This document shows positions 32,603 through 42,596 of a stretch of DNA of 64,000 nt, in pieces. How positions within the stretch are numbered: the first letter of the stretch is position 1; every line of letters begins with the position of its first letter. Source of the DNA: Luteococcus japonicus (GTDB lineage: Bacteria; Actinomycetota; Actinomycetes; Propionibacteriales; Propionibacteriaceae); the NCBI RefSeq assembly GCF_003752415.1, contig NZ_RKHG01000001.1, positions 1,922,001 to 1,986,000 of the forward strand. The letters run 5' to 3'. The notes beneath the pieces were generated by a model. That model was given only the letters and a program-made list of their open reading frames with translations, ran no database searches and had not been told where the DNA came from. The translations under genes were made by a program, and so were the position numbers.

Positions 32603-33838
32603 TCAGCCCAGACGGCGGACCCGGACGCCGTCGGCCTCGACGCGCCACACGGAACCCGTGGTCGGGTAGATCCTGGTGGTGAAGGCGGCGCCGTCGGTGA
32701 AGACCTCGACAAGGCTGCCGTCCACCACCACGGTGCTCGCACCGGCAAACTCCACGGCATCGGGTCCCTCGGCGTCGGAACAGACCAGGCGCCCGGGCCC
32801 AGTGGTCGTGACCACCCTGGCTCCCTCACCCGCCGACCAGCCGTCCGATGGCTCGTCGGTGAGCGCCGCCAAGACCTCCGGCGCCGGCTCGCTGACCAGT
32901 CGCCCGTCGCGAAGGTGCAGTTCGCGAGCGGTGGTGAGCACACCAGCCCAGCCGTGCTGGTCGAGCCAGGCCTCGTCGCGGTCGAGTTCCCAGGACCAAC
33001 CCCACATCAAGACGCGGGGATCTCCTGCGTGGTCCACGTCGGGCAGCAGTTGTGGTGCGTAGAAGGCCGGGCCCTCGTCCACCACACCGCCGTCGCGAGC
33101 GGTGAAGCGGGGCACCCCGCCGGCCAGCGCGATGTCGCCCACCAGCCAGCGAACCCCGGACAGCTCACCCTGGACGCCGTTGTGGCGCCACAGGCTCAGG
33201 ACGAGGACCCACTGCCCGTCCACCTGCACCAGGTTGGGGCACTCCCAGATGTCGGCCGCCGCGTGTTCTGCGGCTACCGGGTCCGTCATCTCGAGCAAGG
33301 GGCCGAGCAGCTTCCAGTCCGTCAGGTCCGTCGCGTCGTAGACCAGGACCTGCGCGGCGACGCCGAGGCCTCCGTGGCCCTGCACGATGTAGCGACGGTC
33401 CTCGATCCAGACGACGAAGGGATCCCGGGTCTCCGCCACCGCGGCCCCCACCCGAGGAGCGCTGGGTGTCTCGGCCTGCTGCCAGCGGAGCAGGTCATCC
33501 GTGCCGGTGGCGATCGCCCCCACCGCATCGGCGGGGTTGGTTGCCACCGCCGTGTAGCAGAAGGTGGGTGTCCCGGCATCGTTGGTGAAGCAGCCGCTCC
33601 AGCAACCCACCTCGTCGAGCTGGCCGGGCCGGGGGCGCAGCGCCACCGTCTCCTCCCGCCAGCTCACCAGGTCCTCGGAGCTGGCGTGTCCCCAGTGGAT
33701 CTGGCCGTGACGGGGCTCGTCGGGGTTGAACTGGTAGAAGACGTGCCAGCGGCCATTCCAGCGGCACACTCCATTGGGGTCATTGACCCACCCCTTGGCA
33801 GGGCGAACATGACACACGGGCAGACAGGGATCACACAT
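32603..33838 (-). CDS. glycoside hydrolase family 32 (beta-fructofuranosidase / sucrose-6-phosphate hydrolase type)
   Basis: The 411-aa enzyme has the GH32 triad: nucleophile Asp20 in WVNDPNG, transition-state Asp139 in ETRDP, and acid/base Glu199 in WECPN. No signal peptide is visible, so it acts in the cytoplasm on an imported fructoside such as sucrose or a short fructan. The ATG at 33838 shares its A with the TGA of the permease gene (TGATG), with AGGAAG upstream. It is the last gene of the ABC operon and ends 2 bp from the convergent lacI-type gene. Confidence 0.88.
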   Translation of the reverse strand: MCDPCLPVCHVRPAKGWVNDPNGVCRWNGRWHVFYQFNPDEPRHGQIHWGHASSEDLVSWREETVALRPRPGQLDEVGCWSGCFTNDAGTPTFCYTAVATNPADAVGAIATGTDDLLRWQQAETPSAPRVGAAVAETRDPFVVWIEDRRYIVQGHGGLGVAAQVLVYDATDLTDWKLLGPLLEMTDPVAAEHAAADIWECPNLVQVDGQWVLVLSLWRHNGVQGELSGVRWLVGDIALAGGVPRFTARDGGVVDEGPAFYAPQLLPDVDHAGDPRVLMWGWSWELDRDEAWLDQHGWAGVLTTARELHLRDGRLVSEPAPEVLAALTDEPSDGWSAGEGARVVTTTGPGRLVCSDAEGPDAVEFAGASTVVVDGSLVEVFTDGAAFTTRIYPTTGSVWRVEADGVRVRRLG

Positions 33839-34698
33839 CACTTCACACTTCCTGCGGTGAGGCCTTCGCGCAGCGGTCGCTGCCCGAAGACGAAGACGAC
33901 AAGGGCGGGAATCATGGACAGGACGACGCCGGCCAACACGGTGCTCATGCTTCCGGTGCCCAACTGACCCTGCAGGCTCACCAGGCCCAGCGGCAGGGTG
34001 AAGTTCTCGGAGCTGATCGTCATGATCAGCGGCCGGAAGAACTCATTCCAGATGGCGTTGAAGGCCAGGATGCCGACGATCGCCAGGCCGGGCGTGCTGA
34101 GCGGCAGGTAGACCTTCCAGAAGACCTGCCACGGGGTGGCACCGTCGATCTGCGCGGCCTCGGCCAGGCTGTCCGGGATGCCCAGGAAGTACTGGCGCAT
34201 CAGGAAGGTGCCGAAGGCCGTGGGGATGGCAGGCAGGATCAGGGCGAGCAGCGTGTCCGACAGCCCCATACCCCGGATCAGCATGAAGACCGGGACGATG
34301 GTGACCTGCATCGGCACCATCATCGTCGCCAGGATCACGGCGAACAGGGCGTTGCGGCCACGAAAGCGCAGCCGTGCAAAGGCATAGCCGGCCAGTGCCG
34401 CGGTGAACATCTGGCCGACGGCGCACAGGGCCGTGACCAGGATCGAGTTCCAGAACAGGCGCATCATGTTCACCTTGGCGAAGGCGTCGCTGAAGGCCGC
34501 GAAGCTGAGGGTGCGACGGCCGGCCTCGTCGGTGGGGGTGAAGGCCACCCACAGGGTCCACACGACGGGACCAAGCGTCAGGAAGAGGGCCACCAACAGG
34601 ACGAGGATCCGTCCAGCCAGCGGGGCAAGGTTGCCGCGTCGCGAGCGCCGAGCAGGGGTCCCCGTCAGGTCAGGGGCAGTGGTTGTTGCAGTGGACAT
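33838..34698 (-). CDS. carbohydrate ABC transporter permease (MalG type)
   Basis: The 286-aa inner-membrane protein has six predicted helices and the EAA loop EAAQIDGATPWQVFWKVYLP that docks the ATPase. GAGGGG stands 6 nt before the ATG. With the MalF-type partner it forms the channel of a CUT1 importer. No ATPase gene is in this operon, so a shared MsiK-like ATPase encoded elsewhere probably drives it. Confidence 0.87.
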   Translation of the reverse strand: MSTATTTAPDLTGTPARRSRRGNLAPLAGRILVLLVALFLTLGPVVWTLWVAFTPTDEAGRRTLSFAAFSDAFAKVNMMRLFWNSILVTALCAVGQMFTAALAGYAFARLRFRGRNALFAVILATMMVPMQVTIVPVFMLIRGMGLSDTLLALILPAIPTAFGTFLMRQYFLGIPDSLAEAAQIDGATPWQVFWKVYLPLSTPGLAIVGILAFNAIWNEFFRPLIMTISSENFTLPLGLVSLQGQLGTGSMSTVLAGVVLSMIPALVVFVFGQRPLREGLTAGSVK

Positions 34699-34708
34699 GT
34701 CAGGCCCC

Positions 34709-35650
34709 TCACATGTAGAAGACGAAACGCTTGGACAGGCGGAACTGCAGCCAGGTGACCAACATGATGATCAGCATCAGCACCAGGCCGATGGCGGCAG
34801 CGAGGCCGAACTGCAGTTCTTGGAAGGCCGACTGGTAGATCACCATGACGGCGGTGCGGGTGGAGTCCCCGGGGCCGCCCTTGGTGAGCACATAGGGCTG
34901 GTCGAAGATCTGCAGCGCGGAGATGATGGCCATCACGGTGGCAACCAGCATGGTGGGACTGACCAAGGGCATCGTGATCTGCCAGAAGCGCTTCATGGGC
35001 GAGGCTCCGTCGATGTCGCTGGCTTCGTAGATGTCCTGCGGGATGGATGCCAGACCACCGATGAAGAGCAGGAAGGTGAAGCCGAAGTTCTGCCACACGT
35101 AGACCAGGACGGTGACCACCATGGCGCCCGTGGTGCTGGTGAGCCAGTGGACCGGGCTCATCCCCAACAGCCCGAGCAGCTTGTTGATGGTGCCGAAGTC
35201 CTCGTTGAACAGGTAGCTCATGATCAACGAGACCGAGGCGGCCGAGAGGATCAACGGGAAGAAGAAGACAGAGCGGAAGAAGGAGCGCAGCCAGCCCGGC
35301 ATCTTGGACTGCACCAGGACGGCCAGCGTCATGGCGACGGCGATCTGCAGCGTGACGGCGATGAGCACGAAGCCGAAGGTGTTGAGGAAGCTGACCCGGA
35401 TGGTGGGCGAGCTGGCCAGGGTCTGGAAGTTCTTGACGCCGACGAACTTCGGTGTGGAGATGATGTCCCAGTCGAAGAAGGCCAGCACGATGGATCCGAT
35501 GATGGGCACCAGGGTGAACAGGGTGATGCCGATGACCGTGGGGGCCAGCAGCAGGGCGGCCAGCTTGCCCTCGCCACGGCGCCCCGGGGCCGCGGGGATG
35601 CTGGGAACGGGGGTCTCGGCCGCAGCGGCGGGATTCACGGGGACGCCCAT
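34709..35650 (-). CDS. carbohydrate ABC transporter permease (MalF type)
   Basis: The 313-aa inner-membrane protein has six predicted helices and the EAA loop YEASDIDGASPMKRFWQITM. Two adjacent ATG codons occur (35653 and 35650). The second is favoured by AAGGAG spacing and shares bases with the binding-protein stop (TGATG). It partners the MalG-type permease downstream in uptake of the fructoside or oligosaccharide handled by GH32. Confidence 0.87.
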   Translation of the reverse strand: MGVPVNPAAAAETPVPSIPAAPGRRGEGKLAALLLAPTVIGITLFTLVPIIGSIVLAFFDWDIISTPKFVGVKNFQTLASSPTIRVSFLNTFGFVLIAVTLQIAVAMTLAVLVQSKMPGWLRSFFRSVFFFPLILSAASVSLIMSYLFNEDFGTINKLLGLLGMSPVHWLTSTTGAMVVTVLVYVWQNFGFTFLLFIGGLASIPQDIYEASDIDGASPMKRFWQITMPLVSPTMLVATVMAIISALQIFDQPYVLTKGGPGDSTRTAVMVIYQSAFQELQFGLAAAIGLVLMLIIMLVTWLQFRLSKRFVFYM

Positions 35651-37029
35651 CATGACTCCTTCATGGCGAGTTCGAGGTCACGCTGGAGCGTCGCCAGCGC
35701 ACGCTTCACATTGGACCGGGAGCCGGTGACGGCGCCCAGCACGTTCTTGATCAGGGCGGTCTCCACTGCGGCCTCCTGCGGCGGGGCGGGCACCGGTGCC
35801 GTCGTCGGGTACCTGTCGAGGGTCTCGTAGAAGACCTTCCAGTGGGCGGGGCCCGTGTCCTTGTAGAGCTTGGTGTTGTGCGAGCGGCGGGCGCTGTTCG
35901 AGTCGGGATTCTTTTGCGCGATGCCCATCCCTTGGTTGCTGACGCAGAACTTCAGCCACTCCCAGGCGGCGTCCTTGCGCTTGGAGGCACGCATGATCGC
36001 GTACCCGGCGGTGCCGAACTGGTGCTGCTGGGTGCGGCGCTTGGGGAAGAAGGCGACGTCATAGTCGTCGCGCTTCATGCCCGCTTGGTTGAGCCCGTGT
36101 ACCCAGTAGCCACCCGACGGGGTCATCCCAATCACGCCGGAACCGAAGCGGCTGACCAGTTCATTGCCACCACCCTGCACCGGCGAGGACCCGAGGTTCT
36201 CTGCCACCAGCTCCTGCAGGAATTCGAAGGACTCCAGCACCTTGGGGTCGTCGGCATTGGGTTCGGCCCAGCGGTAGCCACCGCTGCGCCCCTTCTCCCC
36301 CGGGTAGAACTGCTGCCAAAGCCATTCGCCTCCGGCGTAGCGGCTCGGCTTCAGGAAGGAGGTGTCATTGCTGTAGAGCCACGGCACCACGCCACCCCAC
36401 AGGCGATTGGTCCAGAAGAAGGGCCGGAAGGTTCCCGTCGACGCCTTGCGCATCTGGCGCAGGTGTCCCTGGAAGTCGCCCCAGGTCCAGTCCTCGCGGG
36501 GATAGTCCAGCCCGGCCCGCTCCATGGCCTTGGACGAGAAGTACATGTTGGCGGCATTCCAGCTCAACGGCAGCTGAAAGAGGTTTCCCTGGTACATGAA
36601 GGCCTCGATCAGCGAGGGGTGCACGTCCTCGAAGAACTCGCGCATCTCCTCCTTGTCCCGCATCACGAACTCGTCGAGTGGGTGGGCGAGTCGTTCCGCG
36701 AAGAGCTGGGTCCCCTCCGTGGCAACCATCACCACGTCGGGCGGTGTCCCGGCCGCCACCAGGGTGAGGATCTTGGCGAAGAAGTCGCTCCAGTCCGCGC
36801 CCTGGATGGGCACGATGCGGACCTTGATGTCAGGGTGGAGGGCACTGAAGGCGTCGATCAGGCCCTGGTTGGCCGCGGCGTCCTGCGCCGTTCCGTTGAT
36901 GGCGATGTTCAGCTGGTCGGCGCCGCGGCCGGGGATGTCGAGGCCGGTGAGCCTCTTCCAGGACAGGGCGGTCCCGGCCGCGCCCAAGCCGGCTGCACCG
37001 AGCACTGCCCGGCGTGTGATGTCAGTCAT
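35650..37029 (-). CDS. carbohydrate ABC transporter substrate-binding protein, Tat-exported
   Basis: The 459-aa extracellular solute-binding protein (family 1) begins MTDITRRAVLGAAGLGAAG, a twin-arginine signal. There is no lipobox cysteine, which is unusual for a Gram-positive binding protein; anchoring may rely on an uncleaved signal. Features such as PDVVMVATEGTQLFAERLA and AWEWLKFCVS match the family. GAGGAG lies 6 nt before the ATG. The operator at 37049-37066 is just upstream. It is the first gene of the fructoside operon. Confidence 0.85.
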   Translation of the reverse strand: MTDITRRAVLGAAGLGAAGTALSWKRLTGLDIPGRGADQLNIAINGTAQDAAANQGLIDAFSALHPDIKVRIVPIQGADWSDFFAKILTLVAAGTPPDVVMVATEGTQLFAERLAHPLDEFVMRDKEEMREFFEDVHPSLIEAFMYQGNLFQLPLSWNAANMYFSSKAMERAGLDYPREDWTWGDFQGHLRQMRKASTGTFRPFFWTNRLWGGVVPWLYSNDTSFLKPSRYAGGEWLWQQFYPGEKGRSGGYRWAEPNADDPKVLESFEFLQELVAENLGSSPVQGGGNELVSRFGSGVIGMTPSGGYWVHGLNQAGMKRDDYDVAFFPKRRTQQHQFGTAGYAIMRASKRKDAAWEWLKFCVSNQGMGIAQKNPDSNSARRSHNTKLYKDTGPAHWKVFYETLDRYPTTAPVPAPPQEAAVETALIKNVLGAVTGSRSNVKRALATLQRDLELAMKES

Positions 37030-37048
37030 GTCTGGCTCCTCATTGAGT

Positions 37049-37066
37049 ACCTAACACGTGTTAGGT
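37049..37066. promoter_or_regulatory. LacI-type operator upstream of the fructoside operon
   Basis: ACCTAACACGTGTTAGGT is a perfect 18-bp palindrome with the CG centre typical of LacI-family sites. It lies 20 bp upstream of the binding-protein start codon, overlapping the expected transcription start. The LacI regulator at 31593 is the natural candidate. Confidence 0.8.
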
Positions 37067-37124
37067 TACGTCAGCATGCCGCCCACACGCAATGGGGGTC
37101 CAGACTTTCTCGCCGGTGCGCTGG

Positions 37125-38243
37125 TCAGGCGGTGAGCAGGCGCTCCACCAGCGCGACGAGCTTGACGGACTCCGCCTCGAAACCGAAGCCGTCCTCCACC
37201 GCCCTGCGCCCGTTGCCGCCGAGGACCGCACACCGCTCGGGGTCATCCAGCAGCTCGCCCAGGGCGCGGGCGATGGCGCCCCGGTCGTCCGGGTCCACGA
37301 AGACCCCCGCGTCGAGGCCACCGAAGAGGTCACGCCAGTAGGCGAAGTCACTGGCCAGGAAGGGAACCCCACAGGCCATGTACTCGAAGACCTTGGTGGG
37401 CAGGGAGTGCTCGTAGTTCGGCAGGCGGCTGAGCAGGACCAGACCCACCTGTCCCTCACCGATGATCCCGGGCAGCTCCGCGGGTGGCACCAGACCCCGG
37501 TGCTCCACCCTGGGGCTGGAGGTCAGGCGTGACTCGTCCACCAAACAGCGCCCTGCCGTCACGAGCCGCGCGTCGGCCACCTCGACGGCATCCAGCATCC
37601 GCTCCAGGCCGCGTTCGACGCTGATGTCACCCGTGTAGACGACGGTGCGGTCCCCCGCCGCCCATTCACGGGCAGGGAAGTCCGCCGCCCAAGGCAGGTT
37701 CTTGACCACCACGACGGGCCGTTCGTCCCCGTCGCGCTGCGCGACGAAGGTGTCGGCGATCTCGTCGATCACCGTCACCACGGCGTCACAGCGCCGGTCC
37801 GCCATCTGCACCAGCCGCCCCGCGGCCGCCCTCGCCAGGTACTTGGCGACACCACGCAGGTAGGGCTTGGTCTCGATCTGCTTGACCAGGTCCTCGTGGG
37901 CGTCGTAGACGACGGGGATCCGGCGCCGACGGCCATAGGCAAGGGCCATCGGGATCAGCTCCGGATCATGGAAGTGCAGCAACTGCGGCCGGATGCGGTC
38001 CAGCGCCCGCCATGCCTCGGCCTGGGAAACCAGCAGCCTGGCGAAGCGGCCACGCCGCCTGATGGCGTGCACCTGCACCCCGTGGGTGACGCGGTCCTGC
38101 TCTGCCGAGACCACCAGATGGACCTCGAAACCCGCCTCGGACAGGGCTCGGCATTCCTTGTTCAGGATGCGGTTGTCCCAGGACTGGTGGACGGTGCTCA
38201 GGTGGGCAATCCTCCCGCGCACCCCAGCCGGATCCCCCTTCAC
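37125..38243 (-). CDS. GT4-family glycosyltransferase
   Basis: The 372-aa GT-B transferase begins HLSTVHQSWDNRILNKECRAL and has LLHFHDPELIP and the donor-binding SLPTKVFEYMACGVPFLASD. It shares these signatures with the transferase at 43586, so the two are paralogues that probably add different residues to the same polymer. GTG at 38243 overlaps the epimerase stop (GTGA). It is the last gene of a short leftward unit. Confidence 0.83.
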   Translation of the reverse strand: MKGDPAGVRGRIAHLSTVHQSWDNRILNKECRALSEAGFEVHLVVSAEQDRVTHGVQVHAIRRRGRFARLLVSQAEAWRALDRIRPQLLHFHDPELIPMALAYGRRRRIPVVYDAHEDLVKQIETKPYLRGVAKYLARAAAGRLVQMADRRCDAVVTVIDEIADTFVAQRDGDERPVVVVKNLPWAADFPAREWAAGDRTVVYTGDISVERGLERMLDAVEVADARLVTAGRCLVDESRLTSSPRVEHRGLVPPAELPGIIGEGQVGLVLLSRLPNYEHSLPTKVFEYMACGVPFLASDFAYWRDLFGGLDAGVFVDPDDRGAIARALGELLDDPERCAVLGGNGRRAVEDGFGFEAESVKLVALVERLLTA

Positions 38244-39334
38244 GCCGTGGGGCCCACCAGGTTCCCTGCCGCGTCGACGCGGTAGGCCTGCAATGCCTTG
38301 GCGACCTCCTCGGCCGCGTGACCCGTGCCGTAGGGGGTACCACGATCGGAGGTGGGCCGCGGACGCACGGCCGTGGTGGCCACCCGGGTCAGGTCCGGAT
38401 CAAGGATGTTCCAGCCACCCTCCAGCGTCTCCACCCACTCGGTCTCGGTACGCAGCGTGGTGCACGGAGCGCCCAGCAGGTAGGCCTCCTTCTGCAGGCC
38501 GCCCGAATCCGTGACGACGCCGACGGACTTCACGACGGCATTGACCATGTCCGGGTATGCCAGCGGGTCGACGGCCACCAGGTTGCCGGCCTGGATGTCC
38601 AGGCCGAACTCGGCGGCCTTGGCCCGCAGGCGGGGGTGCACCGGGAGGATGGTCTTGACCGGGAGCGACGCGAGGCTCTCCAGGATGGTCTTGAGGCGCG
38701 CCGGATCGTCGGTGTTGTCGGCGCGGTGGATGGTGGCGAGGATGAACTCGTCGCCGTCGTTTATTCCCTCGATGGCCACCGGACGGTCCTTGACGGCGTC
38801 GCGCACCTGGAAGCAGACGTCCACCATCACGTCGCCGACGAGCACTGCGCGCTCCTTGAGACCCTCCTCGGTCAGGTGCTGCACGGCCACCTCGGTGGGG
38901 GCCAGGCAGATGTCCGCGGCGTGGTCGGTCATCACCCGGTTGTGCTCCTCCGGCATCCGGCGGTTGAAGGAGCGCAGCCCGGCCTCGAGGTGGGCGGTGG
39001 GGATGTGCATCTTCACCGCGGCCAGGGTTCCGGCGATGGTGGAGTTGGTGTCGCCGTAGACCAGCACCCAGTCGGGCTCGAGCTCGGCGAAGGCTGCATC
39101 CATCTGGGCCAGCATGGAACCGGTCTGCGCGCCATGCGTGCCGGAACCCACCCCGAGGTGCACGTCGGGGTTCGGAATGCCGAGGTCGACGAAGAAGGCG
39201 TCGGACATGTTCACGTCGTAGTGCTGTCCGGTGTGCACGATCTTGTGGTCGATCCCGGCGGCCGCGAGTGCCTTCGCGACGGGGGCCAGCTTCACGAACT
39301 GGGGACGGGCTCCGACGATGCTGACGACGCGCAT
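38240..39334 (-). CDS. UDP-N-acetylglucosamine 2-epimerase family (WecB/WbpI type)
   Basis: The 364-aa epimerase has the family markers GARPQFVKLAPV, HTGQHYD, VYGDTNST, HLEAGLRSFNR.MPEE and TDSGGLQKEA. It inverts C2 of a UDP-GlcNAc-type sugar. With the 6-dehydrogenase, 3-dehydrogenase, aminotransferase and acetyltransferase further right it could act as WbpI, converting UDP-GlcNAc3NAcA to the manno form. Acting directly on UDP-GlcNAc is the simpler alternative. A -10-like TAGGAT is about 45 bp upstream and AGAGGAG precedes the ATG. Confidence 0.85.
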   Translation of the reverse strand: MRVVSIVGARPQFVKLAPVAKALAAAGIDHKIVHTGQHYDVNMSDAFFVDLGIPNPDVHLGVGSGTHGAQTGSMLAQMDAAFAELEPDWVLVYGDTNSTIAGTLAAVKMHIPTAHLEAGLRSFNRRMPEEHNRVMTDHAADICLAPTEVAVQHLTEEGLKERAVLVGDVMVDVCFQVRDAVKDRPVAIEGINDGDEFILATIHRADNTDDPARLKTILESLASLPVKTILPVHPRLRAKAAEFGLDIQAGNLVAVDPLAYPDMVNAVVKSVGVVTDSGGLQKEAYLLGAPCTTLRTETEWVETLEGGWNILDPDLTRVATTAVRPRPTSDRGTPYGTGHAAEEVAKALQAYRVDAAGNLVGPTA

Positions 39335-39386
39335 GGATCTCCTCTGGGGTGTAACGGCAGGTTCATCCTAGTGCCAAGGCGACGGC

Positions 39387-40814
39387 TCAGCGGGAGGCGA
39401 GCTCGTCGTCGAGGACGCTTCCCGCGGACCGCACACGCCGCGTCACCACGAGCCCCAGCGCCAGCAGCACCGCGACATAGGGCAGGCCGGCGGGCAGGGC
39501 GATCGACAGGCCCTTGATGGAGGCGAGCTTCACGAAACAGGCGACGATGACCACCAGCGCCAGCGCCGCCGGCACCACCCCGCCGATCATCCGGGCCGGG
39601 GAGTCCGGCAGCGCCAGCCGGGCGCGCGTGCGGCGGAAGACGATGAACAGCACGCACACCATCAGCCAGGTGAACAGGGTGCCGAAGACCAGGATGCCGA
39701 ACAGGGCCATGAAGGCGTCATCGGGCCGGGTGATGGCCAGGACCGATGCGACGACCATGCCGAGCGTGGCCAGCGTGACGGCCAGACGGGGGGCACCCTG
39801 GCGCGAGGTCCGCGCGAAGACACGAGGGGCCAGGCCGTCGGAGGCCAGCGAGTGCAGCATCCGCGCGGAGCCGTAGAGGCAGCCATTGGCGGAGCTGAGA
39901 GCCGCAGTGATCAGGACGAAGTTCATCACGTCCGCGGCGTGCGGAACGTTGACCAGACTGAGCACCGTCACGAAGGGGCTCTCTGTGACACCACCCGAAC
40001 CGGCGGCCGTCTTCTGCCAGGGCTGCAGGGTGACGACGATGGCCACCGCCCCGATGTAGAAGAGCACCAGGCGCAGGATCATGGCGCGGGCCGCGCGCGG
40101 GACGTCGCGCCCCGGGTTCGCACTCTCCGCCGCAGCGACGGAGACGCTCTCCACGCCGCCAAAGGAGAAGATGCCCATCACCGCGGCGGTGAGGATGCCG
40201 CCCAGACCGGCCGGCGCGAATCCGGCCCAACCCTTGCCCTGGGTCAGGTTCCCGGTGCCGATGGCCGCAGTGCCGGGCAGACCGAAGAAGATGAGCACCA
40301 CACCAAGGGCGATGAAGAGCACCACCATGGCCACCTTGATGATGCTGAACCAGTACTCGGAATGGCCGTAGGCCTTCACCGTGGCCATGTTGATCAGGAT
40401 GATCACCACGCTGGACAGCACGGTGCCCAGCCCAACCCCGAGCTGGGGCCACCACCAGGTGAGGTAGGTGCCGGTGGCCACCACCTCCGCCCCGACGGCG
40501 ATGCACAGCACGATGGCGGCATTCCAGCGCATCAGCCAGCCACCCAGCGGGCCGAGGTAGCCATGGGCGATAGCGCCGAAGCCACCGGCGACGGGGTGCA
40601 CCACGGTCATCTCCGCCAGGGCCCAGACCACCACCAGAGAGAGCAGGCCGGTCAGCGTGTAGGACAGGATCACGCCCGGACCGGCAACGCCGATCATCGA
40701 GCCGGAGCCCAGGAAGAGCCCGGTCCCCAGGGCCCCGGACAGGCCGATCATGGACACTTGTGCGCTGGTCAGGCCGCGCTGCAGACGAGTCTCGTCGGTG
40801 CTGGTGGACGACAT
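39387..40814 (-). CDS. amino acid permease (APC family)
   Basis: The 475-aa transporter has about 12 helices with the APC consensus MIGLSGALGTGLFLGSG at the N-terminus and AEMTVVHPVAGGFG after helix 2. It takes up an amino acid or amine by proton symport; the substrate is unknown. AGGACC precedes the ATG. It is highly similar along its length to the frameshifted gene immediately upstream, indicating a tandem duplication. Both interrupt the polysaccharide locus. Confidence 0.83.
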   Translation of the reverse strand: MSSTSTDETRLQRGLTSAQVSMIGLSGALGTGLFLGSGSMIGVAGPGVILSYTLTGLLSLVVVWALAEMTVVHPVAGGFGAIAHGYLGPLGGWLMRWNAAIVLCIAVGAEVVATGTYLTWWWPQLGVGLGTVLSSVVIILINMATVKAYGHSEYWFSIIKVAMVVLFIALGVVLIFFGLPGTAAIGTGNLTQGKGWAGFAPAGLGGILTAAVMGIFSFGGVESVSVAAAESANPGRDVPRAARAMILRLVLFYIGAVAIVVTLQPWQKTAAGSGGVTESPFVTVLSLVNVPHAADVMNFVLITAALSSANGCLYGSARMLHSLASDGLAPRVFARTSRQGAPRLAVTLATLGMVVASVLAITRPDDAFMALFGILVFGTLFTWLMVCVLFIVFRRTRARLALPDSPARMIGGVVPAALALVVIVACFVKLASIKGLSIALPAGLPYVAVLLALGLVVTRRVRSAGSVLDDELASR

Positions 40815-40842
40815 GGTGGGTCCTGTCGGGTAAGGGATGGGA

Positions 40843-42445
40843 TCAGTTGAGAGGAGCTGGGGGGATCTGGCCGTCGTTCGCGGCGGCCTGCATGCCGTGC
40901 ACCCGCTCGATGCGGACCAGGGCGTGTTGCGACCGTGCGCGGGCCTCGGCATTGTCCGGCAGGGTGCCGGCCTGGGCGCGTTCGACCAGTTCGTCGTCGA
41001 GGACACTCGGGCCGAAGGCGCGCACCTTGATCCGGACCAAGAAGTACGCGACCGCCAGGAAGATGACGTAGGCCAGGCCATAGGGCAGGGCGAAGGACAG
41101 GCTCTTGATGAAGCCGATCGCCACGTAGATCGCGGCCATCAAGGCCAGCGCCACGAAGGCGGTCAGCTCGCCACCGAAGAGACGTGCGCTGGCCTTGGGC
41201 AGCCCCAGGCGGATCCGGCCTCGACGGAAACCGACATAGGTGACCATGATCAGGAACCAGGTGGTGAGCAGACCGAAGATCAGGATGCCGTAGAGGATCA
41301 TGAAGGCGCTGTCCGGATACTTGATGGAGATGAAGGACGCCGAAGACCATGCCCAGCGCCGCCAGGGCCACCGCATAGCGGGGAGCGCCGTGGGCGGAGG
41401 TCCTGGCGACGAAGCGGGGTGCGAGCCGGTCCAGCGCCAAGGAGTGCAGCATGCGCGTCGACGCGTACAGGCAACCATTTCCGGCGCTCAGCGCGGCCGT
41501 GATCAGGATGAAGTTCATGATGCCGGCGGCGTGCGGCACGTTGACCAGACTCAGCACCTTCACGAAGGGGCTCTCGCTCACGGTGCCACCGCTGGCGGCC
41601 GAGAGCTTCCAGGGCTGCAGGGTGACGACGATGGCGATGGCACCGACGTAGAACAGCACCAGGCGCACGACCATGGCCTTGGCGGCGCGCGGGACGTCGC
41701 GCTCGGGGTTCTCACTCTCCGCCGCGGCCACGGCGACGTTCTCGGCGCCGCCGAAGCTGAAGACGGCCATCACGGCGCCCACCAGGATGCCCGAGATGCC
41801 ATGGGGAGCGAAGCCCTTCCATCCCTGACCCCCGGTGAGGTTCCCCAGCCCGGTCTTCGGCTGGTGGGGCAGGCCGAAGAAGATCAGCACCAGACCCAGC
41901 GCGATGAAGACCACGACCATGGCCACCTTGACCATGCTGAACCAGTACTCGCTCTTGCCATAGACCTTCACGGTGGCGAGGTTGATGGCGACGATCAGCA
42001 GGGAGGCGAGCACCGTGCCCAGGCCGATGCTCATCCCCGGCCAGTAGTACTTGAGGTAGGTGCCGGTGGCCACCACCTCGACGCCGACGGCGATGCACAT
42101 CACCACGGCGACATTCCAGCGCATGAACCAGCCGCCGATCGGGCCCAGATAGGCGTGGGCGGTGGCACCAAAGCCTCCGGCGACGGGGTGCACGACGGTC
42201 ATCTCCGCCAGGGCCCAGATCACGGCCAGCGAGAGCAGGCCGGTGAGGGTGTAGCTGAGGATGACGCCGGGTCCCGCCTCGGCGATCATGGACCCCGATC
42301 CGAGGAAGAGTCCGGTACCCAATGCACCGGACAGCCCGATCATGGCCACCTGGCCGCTGGTCAGCCCCCGATGCAGGGCATTCTCATCGCTGTGGGCGTC
42401 GACGAGCTGAGCATCGGCCGGGATGGTGCTGGTTTCATGTGACAC
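40843..42445 (-). pseudogene. amino acid permease paralogue with a frameshift
   Basis: Two overlapping frames together encode a full APC permease like that at 39387. The first reads from GTG at 42445 through MIGLSGALGTGLFLG to LAALGMVF. The second continues SFISIKYPDSAFMILYGILI to the stop at 40843. The break lies at about 41339-41342, where one extra G in TTCGGCGTCC shifts the frame; without it the reading would be MVFASFISIK. The rest of the C-terminal frame is clean, so the damage is recent or a sequencing error. As it stands the product would lack its last third. Confidence 0.75.
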
Positions 42446-42596
42446 GAGGGCAAATGCTACCGCTCTCGTCTCACCATTCGGCACACTCATCCAAATCTTG
42501 GTTACGGTGGGATGTCCGGCCGCGAGATCTCTTGCCAGATGGCAGTTGGCCAACCCCACCCCAAGGGAGGTGTCCGACAGGTGGGATGGGCGCCCC

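Noticed and set aside
41337-41344. Programmed ribosomal frameshift in the APC gene
   Set aside because: There is no slippery heptamer or downstream structure of the usual kind, and APC permeases are not known to use frameshifting. Mutation or sequencing error is simpler.
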